A stretch of DNA of 64,000 nucleotides, taken from contig OZ007004.1 in assembly GCA_963931105.1 (NCBI GenBank), forward strand, positions 682,001 through 746,000, written 5' to 3'. The notes under the pieces are model-generated. The model saw only the letters and a list, made by a program, of their open reading frames with translations, did not search any database and was not told the origin of the DNA. Source of the DNA: UMGS1590 sp900552455. Lineage in GTDB: Bacteria; Bacillota; Peptococcia; Peptococcales; Peptococcaceae. Shown here piece after piece: positions 1 through 8,045 of the stretch. The position numbers and the translations under genes were made by a program. Within the stretch, counting starts at the first letter, position 1; each line of letters opens with the position of its first letter.

Positions 1-201
1 GAAGAACTCGCCGGCCATGCGCTCGCCGATGCGCACAGAATCTTCCACCGCCGCCACATCGCCGTGAACGATGGCGATGTATTTTCCTGGGCAGGTGGAG
101 GTGGCTGCTGCGAACTCCACCTCAGAAATCTTGGCCATCTGGTCGGCCGCGTAGATGCCTTTGGCGATACTGTTAAATTCAACCATACCTATTGCCCGCA
201 T
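1..201 (-). CDS. BMC shell protein, PduT-like (partial, N-terminal part)
   Basis: The first 67 residues are visible; the rest lies beyond the left edge. The start MRAIGMVEFNSIAKG and the later CPGKYIAIVHGDVAAV match the opening BMC domain of PduT-type tandem-domain shell proteins, which form trimers in the microcompartment shell and in Pdu carry a pore [4Fe-4S] cluster. It is the most distal gene seen in the cut operon and follows the PduS/RnfC-like gene by 4 bases. That pairing fits the Pdu case, where PduS and PduT are thought to pass electrons across the shell. Whether a second BMC domain and the Fe-S ligand are present cannot be seen. Confidence 0.85.
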   Translation of the reverse strand, partial: MRAIGMVEFNSIAKGIYAADQMAKISEVEFAAATSTCPGKYIAIVHGDVAAVEDSVRIGERMAGEFF

Positions 202-205
202 TGTT

Positions 206-1531
206 CTATCTCCTTACTTCTATATAATAGGGTGTCACTTCGCTCACGCTGCCGCTGATGCTCGCATGGATCGCAGCGCCGAGCTTATCCTGCGCGATTT
301 CGCCGATCTTCTGTCCTGCTTCCACATGCGCACCAACGCTGACCGTTGGCACAGCTGGCGCGCCGACATGCTGACGGGTGGAGATGCGAATCACATTCGG
401 CGTCACGGTTTCCTCGCTCATTGGCGCTGGCTGGTCAAAATCATGCAGCCCGAGACGCGCGATCAGGCGCTTGGATGGCACCTGGCGATAGGGGCGCATG
501 CTGCGTGGCTCGAAAACATCTTTCTCGCGCTGGTAGCGAATACCCTCCTGTTGCTGCAGCCCTTTGAAAAAGAGGTTGGCCATTTTTGGATGGAGCCCGG
601 CTGGACAGCTGAACAATTCGCAGAGATTACACTGGCAGCAGAGCTGCGCGAGCTCTGTTCCTGCGAGATCACCGGTGAAATAATTCTGCGCCCGCATCAT
701 TTTGTGCGGCTGCATGTTGTGGCCCAGCAGATAACGTGGGCAGAGATCGGTGCACATGCGGCACTGCTCGCAGGTGGCCTTGTTCACCTTTCTGGCCTGC
801 TCCAGCGTCGTCGATTTTTTGGCGATGAGCGGAAGGCGCTTTGGTAAAATAATGAAGCCCTTGTTTTTCTTTGAGATGTAGCCGCCAAGATCTTTCATCA
901 CTGGCCCCATCATCGGGCCGCCGTCGATCACAGCGTAGTCTGTGAAATCGTCGATGCCGGAAAGCTTCAGCACGTCGATGATCGGCGTTCCGACAGGAAC
1001 CTTCACAGTGAGGCGGCGCGGCACATCGCCAGCGATGGTGATGTATTTTTCTGTCACTGGCTGGCCCTGGCTCGCCTTGTAGATATTGAGCGCTGTCTCC
1101 GAATTGACGACGACGCAGCCGACAGCGATCGGAATGCCAGCCTCTGGCACGATGCGTCCGGTCAGCTCATGAACGAGCACCTGCTCGTCGCCAGCTGGAT
1201 ACACATCCGCCAGCTCCTTCACCTCGACAAAATCTGCCAGCCCGAGGGCCTGGATGCGCTCACGCAAAAGCGCGATGACTTTGTCGTGTTTTTTCTTAAT
1301 GCCGATGATCGCGTGCTGCGCGTTCACAGCGCGCCCGGCCATCTCAAATCCCTTGATGATCTCGTCAGGATAGAGCGCCATGAGCTGCTGGTCCACGCGC
1401 AGCAGCGGTTCGCACTCGGCGCCGTTCATTAAAATATATTCTGCTTCGGATGCGAGCTTGGCATGGGTCGGAAAACCAGCGCCCCCGGCGCCAATGACCC
1501 CCGCATTCCGTATTTGTTCTATCAGATTCAT
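206..1531 (-). CDS. PduS/RnfC-like SLBB-domain iron-sulfur protein
   Basis: 441 residues from an ATG preceded by GGGG. The N-terminal half has the RnfC/NQO1 nucleotide-binding style (GVIGAGGAGFPTHAKL, NGAECEPLL) and an SLBB segment. Two ferredoxin motifs follow, CEQCRMCTDLCP and CCQCNLCELFSCP. The C-terminus (VGAHVEAGQKIGEI) resembles the lipoyl-like tail of RnfC. In Pdu microcompartments PduS is a flavin/Fe-S cobalamin reductase. A glycyl-radical lyase needs no cobalamin, so here it more likely moves electrons between the lumen and cytosol together with the adjacent PduT-like shell protein; that role is inference. It is co-transcribed with the EutN vertex gene, 14 bases upstream. Confidence 0.85.
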   Translation of the reverse strand: MNLIEQIRNAGVIGAGGAGFPTHAKLASEAEYILMNGAECEPLLRVDQQLMALYPDEIIKGFEMAGRAVNAQHAIIGIKKKHDKVIALLRERIQALGLADFVEVKELADVYPAGDEQVLVHELTGRIVPEAGIPIAVGCVVVNSETALNIYKASQGQPVTEKYITIAGDVPRRLTVKVPVGTPIIDVLKLSGIDDFTDYAVIDGGPMMGPVMKDLGGYISKKNKGFIILPKRLPLIAKKSTTLEQARKVNKATCEQCRMCTDLCPRYLLGHNMQPHKMMRAQNYFTGDLAGTELAQLCCQCNLCELFSCPAGLHPKMANLFFKGLQQQEGIRYQREKDVFEPRSMRPYRQVPSKRLIARLGLHDFDQPAPMSEETVTPNVIRISTRQHVGAPAVPTVSVGAHVEAGQKIGEIAQDKLGAAIHASISGSVSEVTPYYIEVRR

Positions 1532-1545
1532 TCTCACACCCCGCT

Positions 1546-1812
1546 TTATTCAAAACTGCAATCTTCATCTATGATGCCGACGACGACGGCATCCACAGGA
1601 ACGTCGTCATTGCCGAGCATGCGTCTGGCAGAGGAGCCGGTGGTGATGATCACACGATCGCCGATGCCGGCGCTGATGATGTCGACGACGATGATCCGTT
1701 TGCCGGAATCGCTGCCACCGCCAATGATCTCCGCCTGCATCAGCTTGAGTCCATTCAGCGACTCTGCTTTGCGCGTCGACCAGATGTGGCCTGTCAATTT
1801 TGCTGTAAGCAT
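1546..1812 (-). CDS. EutN/CcmL-family BMC vertex protein
   Basis: An 88-residue protein beginning MLTAKLTGHIWSTRK. Length and pattern (KLMQAEII, VVDIISAGIGDRVIITTGSSARR, PVDAVVVGIID) are those of the EutN/CcmL/PduN family, whose pentamers cap the vertices of the icosahedral microcompartment. The open frame extends further upstream, but this ATG gives the usual family length, so I start here. The start overlaps the end of the GrpU-like shell gene by 19 bases, indicating tight translational coupling. Confidence 0.92.
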   Translation of the reverse strand: MLTAKLTGHIWSTRKAESLNGLKLMQAEIIGGGSDSGKRIIVVDIISAGIGDRVIITTGSSARRMLGNDDVPVDAVVVGIIDEDCSFE

Positions 1813-2114
1813 GTGTACCGTGTCCCTCCCTGTACTTCCTGCCGGATCTGCGCCAGCGCCGATTCGACCGACGCCGTGTCGCCAAATATCGCCAGCAGGA
1901 TCATATTCTGCGGGCAGCTGCCGCGAATATCTTCGACGGTGACGCCCACCGCTTTTTCTGCAATGTCTGCCGCCACGACCATGTCGATCATTTTTCCCTG
2001 CACAAGTCCGATGGCGTCTGTGCAGGGCGGCAGGGTATTTCTGTCCGAGCCCTTGCGCCGGAGCAGAATATCGACAGTGCCTGCCGACGGCGACTTGATG
2101 ATGCGAATATCCAT
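1794..2114 (-). CDS. GrpU-like BMC-H shell protein with putative Fe-S pore motif
   Basis: 106 residues. The ATG start at 2114 has AGGAG eight bases upstream; an in-frame GTG nine bases earlier has no such site. After an N-terminal strand region of about 35 residues comes a BMC domain (DAIGLVQGKMIDMVVAADIAEKAV). It contains GSCPQN, close to the GXCPQG motif described for GrpU, the shell protein of a glycyl-radical propanediol microcompartment that binds an Fe-S cluster at its pore. The Fe-S assignment rests on that motif only. It overlaps the EutN gene and lies 5 bases after EutJ. Confidence 0.75.
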   Translation of the reverse strand: MDIRIIKSPSAGTVDILLRRKGSDRNTLPPCTDAIGLVQGKMIDMVVAADIAEKAVGVTVEDIRGSCPQNMILLAIFGDTASVESALAQIRQEVQGGTRYTCLQQN

Positions 2115-2119
2115 GATGC

Positions 2120-2968
2120 TCACTCCTCGATCGCTTCCGGCTTGCAGCTGAGGGCAATGCCGAGCGGCGTCACGAACATCGGATTTTTCGGCTTGTGCGT
2201 TGGCACGCCGGTGCGCTTTTCAATGACGCCCTCAATGCCTGTGAAGCAGCAGGTGCCGCCGACCAGCGCGATCGCGTCCACATCGTGTCCTTCTATGTGA
2301 CGGCTGATGATCGTCGCCACCTTGTCGATGACGGGACGCACAACCGGCATGAGCTCCTTGTGATGCGCGTCGTCGCGTTTATAGAGCTCGGCGTCTGCGA
2401 AGGATTTTCCATACGCGCCGGCAATGACCAGCGAAAAATGGGTGCCGCCGGTTGGTTCGTCGGCGATGTAGGAAACGTTGCCATCTTTGAAGATCGAGAT
2501 CCCAGTGGTGCCGCCGCCAATATCCACAACGGCGCCGTTTTTCATCTGGAGCACCAGATTGGCTGCTGTGGATTCGTCGAGCAGATTCGTGCATTCAAAC
2601 CCAGCACCTTCGATGACATTTTTCACAGCGCCGCCGTCGAGGGTGTCGGTTCCCGGCGGGATCGCACCAGCGGCGTAGACGAGCTCGACGCCGAGCTTGG
2701 CTTCGATCTCTTCCTTCAGCTCGCGCACGATCTGCACCGCGCCGATGTAATCAACGACCATGCCGTCGCGCACGACATCTGCATAGCGCATGGCGCCGGC
2801 GATCGGCTGCTTGTTGTCGTCGAGCACGGCGATCACCACGCAGGCAGTGCCGAGATCGACGCCGGTGTAATAAACCGAAGATTTGTGCGTGACTGGCGTC
2901 GCGATCACTTTTTCAAAAGCTGCGACCATGTCGTCGCAGGCTGTAAAATTCATGCGTTCCTCTGACAT
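2120..2968 (-). CDS. eutJ: EutJ-like Hsp70-type chaperone
   Basis: 282 residues. The start at 2968 has GGGAGG five bases upstream; an upstream in-frame ATG at 2992 lacks a ribosome-binding site. The fold is the actin/Hsp70 ATPase type: phosphate-binding motifs YYTGVDLGTACVVI, GAVVDIGGGTTGISI and ALVGGTCCFTGIEGVIE. EutJ and its relatives occur in ethanolamine and glycyl-radical BMC operons and are presumed to assist enzyme folding or cargo loading; no reaction is proven. The gene overlaps the preceding EutT-N-terminal-like gene by 19 bases. Confidence 0.9.
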   Translation of the reverse strand: MSEERMNFTACDDMVAAFEKVIATPVTHKSSVYYTGVDLGTACVVIAVLDDNKQPIAGAMRYADVVRDGMVVDYIGAVQIVRELKEEIEAKLGVELVYAAGAIPPGTDTLDGGAVKNVIEGAGFECTNLLDESTAANLVLQMKNGAVVDIGGGTTGISIFKDGNVSYIADEPTGGTHFSLVIAGAYGKSFADAELYKRDDAHHKELMPVVRPVIDKVATIISRHIEGHDVDAIALVGGTCCFTGIEGVIEKRTGVPTHKPKNPMFVTPLGIALSCKPEAIEE

Positions 2969-3612
2969 GCTCTGCCTCCCATCGTTTGACATATCAGCTG
3001 TGACAGTCGGTTAATGATCTGGTTCAATTTCGTCGTCAGTTTTTCCTGCAGCTTTTCGTCGTGGATTTTCTCAGCGAGCTCCAGCTGCAGCAGGCGCAGG
3101 TCGCTGCGCAACTCAGCCAGTGTGAGCAAGGCTTCCGCCTGTTCCAGCTGCATGCAGAATTCGTTGACTGCAACACAATCGGAAAGCGGCTGGAAAAAAT
3201 TTTCCTCGTCCATACCGGCACAGCCTGTGCAGAAAAGATCCGCCACCTCGTAATTGTCGGATGTGCAGAGCGCAAGCAGCGAAAGCTGTCGGCCCAGCGC
3301 AGTCAGCTGCTGCGCCGTCTGCACATCACTGGCGAGCAGTTTCTTCTCGGCCCGCAGAAATCGCAGGCGCTCCGCTTCCAATTTCAGCTTGAGCCAGCTT
3401 TTTTCATGCTCGGATGCTGTTTCAGCAGGGATTGCTGATCGTGCAGCACGCGCCTGAGATTTTTCGCTGCGCCCGCCGTACATATTGATCCCTCTGTCGA
3501 TGAGAAATTGTCTGGCGCCAGGCGTCAGCCGTTCCCCTTCCTTCGGATCGTAGGATGAAAAGGGCTGTGCCTTATACAGCGCCCTGAGATCATTTTCTGT
3601 GATGAACTTCAT
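2950..3612 (-). CDS. EutT-N-terminal-like BMC-associated protein of unknown function
   Basis: 220 residues. The first 45 or so (MKFITENDLRALYK, then GERLTPGARQFLIDRGI) resemble the N-terminus of the ethanolamine cobalamin adenosyltransferase EutT. A charged helical stretch (KLKLEAERLRFLRAEKKL) and a Cys pair (FCTGCAGM) follow, faintly echoing the EutT metal motif. The remainder is Leu-rich and probably a helical bundle. Since CutC needs no B12, an adenosyltransferase role would be unexpected; a scaffold or cargo role is more plausible. It overlaps EutP/PduV by 23 bases and EutJ by 19. Function not established. Confidence 0.7.
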   Translation of the reverse strand: MKFITENDLRALYKAQPFSSYDPKEGERLTPGARQFLIDRGINMYGGRSEKSQARAARSAIPAETASEHEKSWLKLKLEAERLRFLRAEKKLLASDVQTAQQLTALGRQLSLLALCTSDNYEVADLFCTGCAGMDEENFFQPLSDCVAVNEFCMQLEQAEALLTLAELRSDLRLLQLELAEKIHDEKLQEKLTTKLNQIINRLSQLICQTMGGRACQRNA

Positions 3613-4063
3613 GCTTCCGCCCTCCCTCCAGTTCTTGCAAATACTTTTTGAGATCCTCCAGGCCTTCTCCCGTCACCATGCTCACGGCAAAATACGGAGC
3701 CGCGACGCCGATCTCTGCCAGCTGGCGCTCAACGAGTGCTCGATTTTGCTGCGCCAGATCGCATTTGCTGATGACGCCCACCACCGGGCAGCGAAAGATC
3801 TGCGCAAATCCCGGCGAGTACAGCGGCTGTGGATTTTCCTGATCGACGAGCACGAGGATACACCAGGCATCCTGCGCGAGGGCAATGAGATGCTGATACA
3901 TCCACGTGTTCTCGAGATACGCGCTCGGCACCTCCAACGTACGCTGGCGATAGCTCGTGTCGAGGGTGCGCTTCAGCGGTCGCTCCTCGCCGTTGAGAAA
4001 ATTGGCGAGAGCAGATTTTCCGCTTCTGGCAGGGCCTGCGATCATGATGCGTTTTCTCTTCAT
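3590..4063 (-). CDS. EutP/PduV-family small GTPase
   Basis: 157 residues with a P-loop at the start (GPARSGKSAL), a G3-like region (YLENTWMYQHL) and a G4 motif SKCDL in place of NKxD. Length and sequence fit the EutP/PduV family, Ras-like NTPases of BMC operons that bind the shell and are linked to compartment positioning or acetate kinase activity. The ATG overlaps the TGA of the upstream shell gene (ATGA), so translation is coupled. Confidence 0.88.
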   Translation of the reverse strand: MKRKRIMIAGPARSGKSALANFLNGEERPLKRTLDTSYRQRTLEVPSAYLENTWMYQHLIALAQDAWCILVLVDQENPQPLYSPGFAQIFRCPVVGVISKCDLAQQNRALVERQLAEIGVAAPYFAVSMVTGEGLEDLKKYLQELEGGRKHEVHHRK

Positions 4064-4404
4064 GTTTTCGTCACAGCCACGGTATCAAATCCGAGCAGCG
4101 ACTGCAGCGTTTCCGTGACAGCCTCGAGGGCTGTCTGCACACTCTGCACATCGCCGCTGATGATGACCGAGCCTGTGAAACGATCGAGAAAACCGATCTC
4201 CACCTCCGCAGCTTTGGTCGCAATATCCGCAGCGATGATCGCTGTTTCGCACGGCGTCAGTGTGAGAATGCCGAGCGCGCCCTGCTCATCGATGCCGAGA
4301 CGCTCGTAGATATCCGCCATCGGCGAAGCGATCACGTGGGCAATGGTGACCTGTTTGCCAGGCACCGATTCCTGGATGATCCTTTCCATGGGTTTGTCGT
4401 TCAT
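4060..4404 (-). CDS. PduU/EutS-like BMC-H shell protein
   Basis: 114 residues. RIIQESVPGKQVTIAHVIA and later DIATKAAEVEIGFLDRFTG are nearly the signature of PduU/EutS, circularly permuted BMC-H proteins whose hexamers carry a beta-barrel plug over the pore. It lies 14 bases downstream of cutD and overlaps the GTPase gene by 4 bases. It is expected to be a minor facet component of the choline compartment shell. Confidence 0.93.
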   Translation of the reverse strand: MNDKPMERIIQESVPGKQVTIAHVIASPMADIYERLGIDEQGALGILTLTPCETAIIAADIATKAAEVEIGFLDRFTGSVIISGDVQSVQTALEAVTETLQSLLGFDTVAVTKT

Positions 4405-4418
4405 AGCCAGGCTCCTTT

Positions 4419-5360
4419 CTAGTGCCTGATCACCGTCACTGGGAAATCCGATCCGCTGATCCAGCCTTCAATGCGATCGAGATCGTCGTCGGAAAGGCTC
4501 GGATCGCCGTCGATGGCATAATCCATGCCGAGCTGCGTGTATTTATTGACGCCGAGCTTGTGATACGGCAGCAGATCGATCCCCTTGAAATTTTTCAGAT
4601 CCTTATACGGCGTGAGAAAATCGATGACGGCGCGAATCTCCGGCTCGCTGTCGTTGATCCCTTTCAGGAGCGGCATCCGCACCTTCACATTGTGGCGGCG
4701 CTGGAGCAGCGTCTCGAGATTGTCGAGGATCATCTCGTTGCGCACGCCGGTGAGTTCTGCGTGGCGCTCCGGATCCATGTGCTTGATGTCGAAAAGAAAG
4801 AGATCGACGACTTCTGCAAATCTGAGCAGCACATCTTTTTTCGCGTAGCCGCAGGTTTCAATGGCGGTGTGCAAGCCTTCGCGTTTGCACGCTTCCAGAA
4901 GATTGATCGCCGCTTCCGGCTGAGAGGTGACCTCGCCGCCGGAAAGCGTCACACCGCCGCCAGACTGCTCGTAGAACACGCGGTCCTCTTCCAAATAAGC
5001 AAGAAGATCGCTCACCGGAACCTGTTCGCCGGCAACCTTCAGCGCCGACTGCATACAAGCGCGCACGCAGCTGCCGCAGCCGACGCAGTCGATGGCACGG
5101 TTGATCAGATGCTCGCCGTTTGCTGTGATGCTGTGGATGTGCTGCGGGCAAGCCGCCACACAGGCGCCACAGCTGACACAGGCTGTCGGCTTGAGCATGA
5201 TCTGAAACTTGCGCTCCAGTCCTTCGGGATTGGCGCACCATTTGCAGCGCAGGGGACAGCCTTTGAAAAAGACCATGGACCGCACACCAGGACCATCATA
5301 TAGATTGTATTTCTGCTTATTAAATATGAAGGCTTTGCGCCCAATGTTTTGGTTTTCCAT
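4419..5360 (-). CDS. cutD: Choline TMA-lyase activating enzyme (radical SAM)
   Basis: 313 residues. The radical-SAM cluster motif is CPLRCKWC near residue 35. Two ferredoxin-type [4Fe-4S] motifs follow (CVSCGACVAACP and CVGCGSCVRACM), the domain layout of glycyl-radical activases other than PFL-AE. TLSGGEVTSQPEA is the GGE motif that contacts the SAM amino group. It installs the glycyl radical on CutC at the expense of SAM. The gene sits 26 bases after cutC with its own AGGAG site, matching the universal cutC-cutD pairing. Confidence 0.95.
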   Translation of the reverse strand: MENQNIGRKAFIFNKQKYNLYDGPGVRSMVFFKGCPLRCKWCANPEGLERKFQIMLKPTACVSCGACVAACPQHIHSITANGEHLINRAIDCVGCGSCVRACMQSALKVAGEQVPVSDLLAYLEEDRVFYEQSGGGVTLSGGEVTSQPEAAINLLEACKREGLHTAIETCGYAKKDVLLRFAEVVDLFLFDIKHMDPERHAELTGVRNEMILDNLETLLQRRHNVKVRMPLLKGINDSEPEIRAVIDFLTPYKDLKNFKGIDLLPYHKLGVNKYTQLGMDYAIDGDPSLSDDDLDRIEGWISGSDFPVTVIRH

Positions 5361-5386
5361 TTTCTCTCTCCTGTCCCGCGAACGCC

Positions 5387-7990
5387 TTAGAGCTCAGTCA
5401 GAACGGTTCTGCTGATGATCTCATCCTGCACATCCTTGCAAAGCTCGGTGAAGAATGCGCTGTAGCCAGCAACGCGGACGACGAGGTCCTTGTAGCGGTC
5501 AGGATGTTTCTGTGCGTCGAGCAGGGTTTTGTTGTCCATGTAGTTGAACTGCATCTCGCCGTTACCGAGGGCGCAGGCTGTGCGCAGCAGGGTGATGATG
5601 CCCTGTTCCCCTTCCGGCGTATCGAGCAGACCAGCCATGAGCTTGAAATTGTGCACGAGGCCGATGTTCATGTTGTCGTTGCTCATTTTCGACACAGATT
5701 TGATGATCGCAGTTGGGCCCTTGAAATCTGCGCCCTGGGTTGGGCTGATGCCGTCGGACAGCGGCGTCCAGGCAGCGCGGCCGCCAGCGGATGCGCCGGT
5801 CATCTGACCGAATGGCGTGTTGTTGGAGATGGAGAGGGTGCCGTGGCTGAGCACGGAATACAGGGTTTTGTATTTTCTGTGCTCCATCTCGGTGAAATTG
5901 ATGAGATCGGCAGCGATGTAGTCTGCATAGTCGTCGTCGTTGCCATATTTTGGCGCATTCAGACAATCCTGACGGATCTGCTCGTAGCCCTGGAAGTCAG
6001 CGACGAGGGCGTCGTTGAGCTGGCGCAGCGTGTATTTCTTGTCGTCGAACACGAGCTTTTTGATCGCTGCCATCGCGTCGGCGTAGGTCGCCAGCCCGGA
6101 CCAGACAACGCCAGGGCCGAAATTATACATGGCGCCGCCGGCAGAAACGTCGCGGCCGCTTTCCATGCAGCCTTCGTACATGATGCTCATGAGCGGTTTT
6201 GGCGCCAGCTCGCGGTGTACGCGCTGGCTGATGACGGTGGCGACGGCTGTCCATTTGGTGATATATTTGATCTGCTCTTTAACGGCGGCGTCGAACTGCT
6301 CGTAGGTTTTGTACTGGTCGAGATCGCCGAGATCCGGTGTGACCTGCTTGCCATACCAGAGCGGCACGCCGTGGTTGAGCACGAGCTCGATGCAGATCGG
6401 CCATTGCGTGTAGGACGTCGACGTCCACTGATAGAGACGGCCAGATTTCTGCGGTTCGACACAGCCCATGAGACAATAATCGCGCGCATCTTCGATGGAC
6501 ACGCCCTTGGCGAGCATCATCTTGATGTGGGTGTCGTCGAAATGGCAGGCTGGGAAGCCCATGCCGCTGCGAATGACATCGACGATTTTCTTCATATATT
6601 TCTGCGGCGATTTCTGGTGAATGCGGCAGGCCAGCGATGGCTGGTAGATCTTGACATGGCGCACAGCGTCCATCAGCAGATAGGTCAGCTCGTTCGTCGC
6701 ATCGCGGCCATCGCGGGTGACACCGCCGACGCACATATTGACAAATGGCTGGTAGCCGGCGAAGAATTTCGAGCCGCCTTCGCTGGTGATCCACATCATC
6801 TCGCTCATCTTGATGAGCATGCAGCCAGCCAGTTCAAAGGCCTGGAAGTTGTTGAGCTTGCCAGTCTCGATGTCGTGCTTGTAGAATGGGTACATGTACT
6901 GGTCGACACGACCGATGGACATACCGGTCTGGTTTTCTTCGACTGGCAGCAAGCTTTCGATGGTCCACACAGCCTGGATGGCTTCCCAGAAGGATTCTGG
7001 CTTGTGCGCTGGTACACGTGCGTTGACGCGGGAAATTTCAAGAAGTTCCTGTTTGCGCTTAGGATCGCTTTCCTTTGCAGCAAGCTCAGCTGCATAGTCG
7101 GAAAGACGCTTTGCATAAATCATAACACCCTCGGTGGTGTCGATGACGGATTTATAGAAATAAATTTTTTCCAGATCGTCTGGATTTTCGTAGTCGAGCT
7201 GCGCCAGATGATCGCGCGCTTCCTGCTGAATGTCGAGCATCCCTTTCTTCATCAGGATGACGTCGTAGCCAGGATTGGAATCGCCACCGCCATTGATGGC
7301 GTGGTAGGAACAGTCGGAAACCATCGATTCACCGGAGAGCGCCCAGACGCCTGCTTCACGGTACTGGGTCTCGCAGTATTCGTCGACGGATTTTCCTTCC
7401 CAGAATGGGAACAGCTCTTCGCGCATGATGCGCTTGTCTTCCTCGGAAATGTAGAACGGATCCTGCGGACGCTCGCCGATGGTGTCGATCTCGTCGACCA
7501 TCCAGCGCCAGGCGATGTCTGGCGCAAAAGCACCGACACGCGGACCGCCGGTTGGGTTTCCGACGATGAGCTCGTTATCCTGGATGACGAGCGGCGCCGT
7601 TTCGCAGCAATAGCGGAAACACTTGGCGCGCAGCTCGATCTTAGGCAGACCAGGGTTTTCTTTGGTAATCTTTGTAACGGCACGAGCACGGTAGGTGGAA
7701 ATGGATGGTACCTGCTTGAGGAAGTTTTCTTTGAGTTTTACGAGACGTTCTGTTGGGCCAAGTGGCACACCGTCTTCGTCTACTTCAGTCGTAGCAGCAG
7801 CGATGGAAGAATAATAAGGAAGCTTTTCTCCCGTATCGTCGCTGTCAGCAGCAGGTGCTGCTGGTGTGGATGGTACCTGTGCGATGTCGTCGGAAACGGA
7901 GGCAAATACCTTCATCAGGGATGCGCGCTCAGCGTCTGACATGTTTTTTGTCGCTTCTGCGATCTTGTCGGAAAATTCACGAATATCCAC
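5387..7990 (-). CDS. cutC: Choline trimethylamine-lyase (glycyl radical enzyme)
   Basis: 867 residues, GTG start with GAGAGG upstream. It cleaves choline to trimethylamine and acetaldehyde inside the microcompartment. Catalytic Cys510 and Glu512 lie in MGCVEPQ and the radical Gly842 in RVAGYS near the C-terminus. Choline-site residues keep the spacing I recall for Desulfovibrio CutC with a constant offset of 21: Tyr229, Asp237 (GGGDSNPGYD), Thr523 and Tyr527. This excludes PFL and diol or glycerol dehydratases. The first 38 or so residues form an amphipathic helix (DIREFSDKIAEATKNMSDAE) joined by a Pro/Ala/Asp linker, a typical encapsulation peptide. Confidence 0.97.
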   Translation of the reverse strand: MDIREFSDKIAEATKNMSDAERASLMKVFASVSDDIAQVPSTPAAPAADSDDTGEKLPYYSSIAAATTEVDEDGVPLGPTERLVKLKENFLKQVPSISTYRARAVTKITKENPGLPKIELRAKCFRYCCETAPLVIQDNELIVGNPTGGPRVGAFAPDIAWRWMVDEIDTIGERPQDPFYISEEDKRIMREELFPFWEGKSVDEYCETQYREAGVWALSGESMVSDCSYHAINGGGDSNPGYDVILMKKGMLDIQQEARDHLAQLDYENPDDLEKIYFYKSVIDTTEGVMIYAKRLSDYAAELAAKESDPKRKQELLEISRVNARVPAHKPESFWEAIQAVWTIESLLPVEENQTGMSIGRVDQYMYPFYKHDIETGKLNNFQAFELAGCMLIKMSEMMWITSEGGSKFFAGYQPFVNMCVGGVTRDGRDATNELTYLLMDAVRHVKIYQPSLACRIHQKSPQKYMKKIVDVIRSGMGFPACHFDDTHIKMMLAKGVSIEDARDYCLMGCVEPQKSGRLYQWTSTSYTQWPICIELVLNHGVPLWYGKQVTPDLGDLDQYKTYEQFDAAVKEQIKYITKWTAVATVISQRVHRELAPKPLMSIMYEGCMESGRDVSAGGAMYNFGPGVVWSGLATYADAMAAIKKLVFDDKKYTLRQLNDALVADFQGYEQIRQDCLNAPKYGNDDDYADYIAADLINFTEMEHRKYKTLYSVLSHGTLSISNNTPFGQMTGASAGGRAAWTPLSDGISPTQGADFKGPTAIIKSVSKMSNDNMNIGLVHNFKLMAGLLDTPEGEQGIITLLRTACALGNGEMQFNYMDNKTLLDAQKHPDRYKDLVVRVAGYSAFFTELCKDVQDEIISRTVLTEL

Positions 7991-8045
7991 GTTATAACCT
8001 CTCTTTCATAATCTCTTCTATAATTGATGGCACGATGCGTTCGCC

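Noticed and set aside
5504..7939. An 811-codon open frame on the plus strand opposite cutC
   Set aside because: Codon-bias shadow of cutC; composition is His/Val/Asp-rich without any domain, and the minus-strand product has all CutC catalytic motifs.
5387..7990. Glycyl radical enzyme as a glycerol/propanediol dehydratase, isethionate lyase or pyruvate formate-lyase
   Set aside because: The choline-site residues (Tyr229, Asp237, Thr523, Tyr527) keep constant spacing from Cys510 and Gly842 as in CutC.
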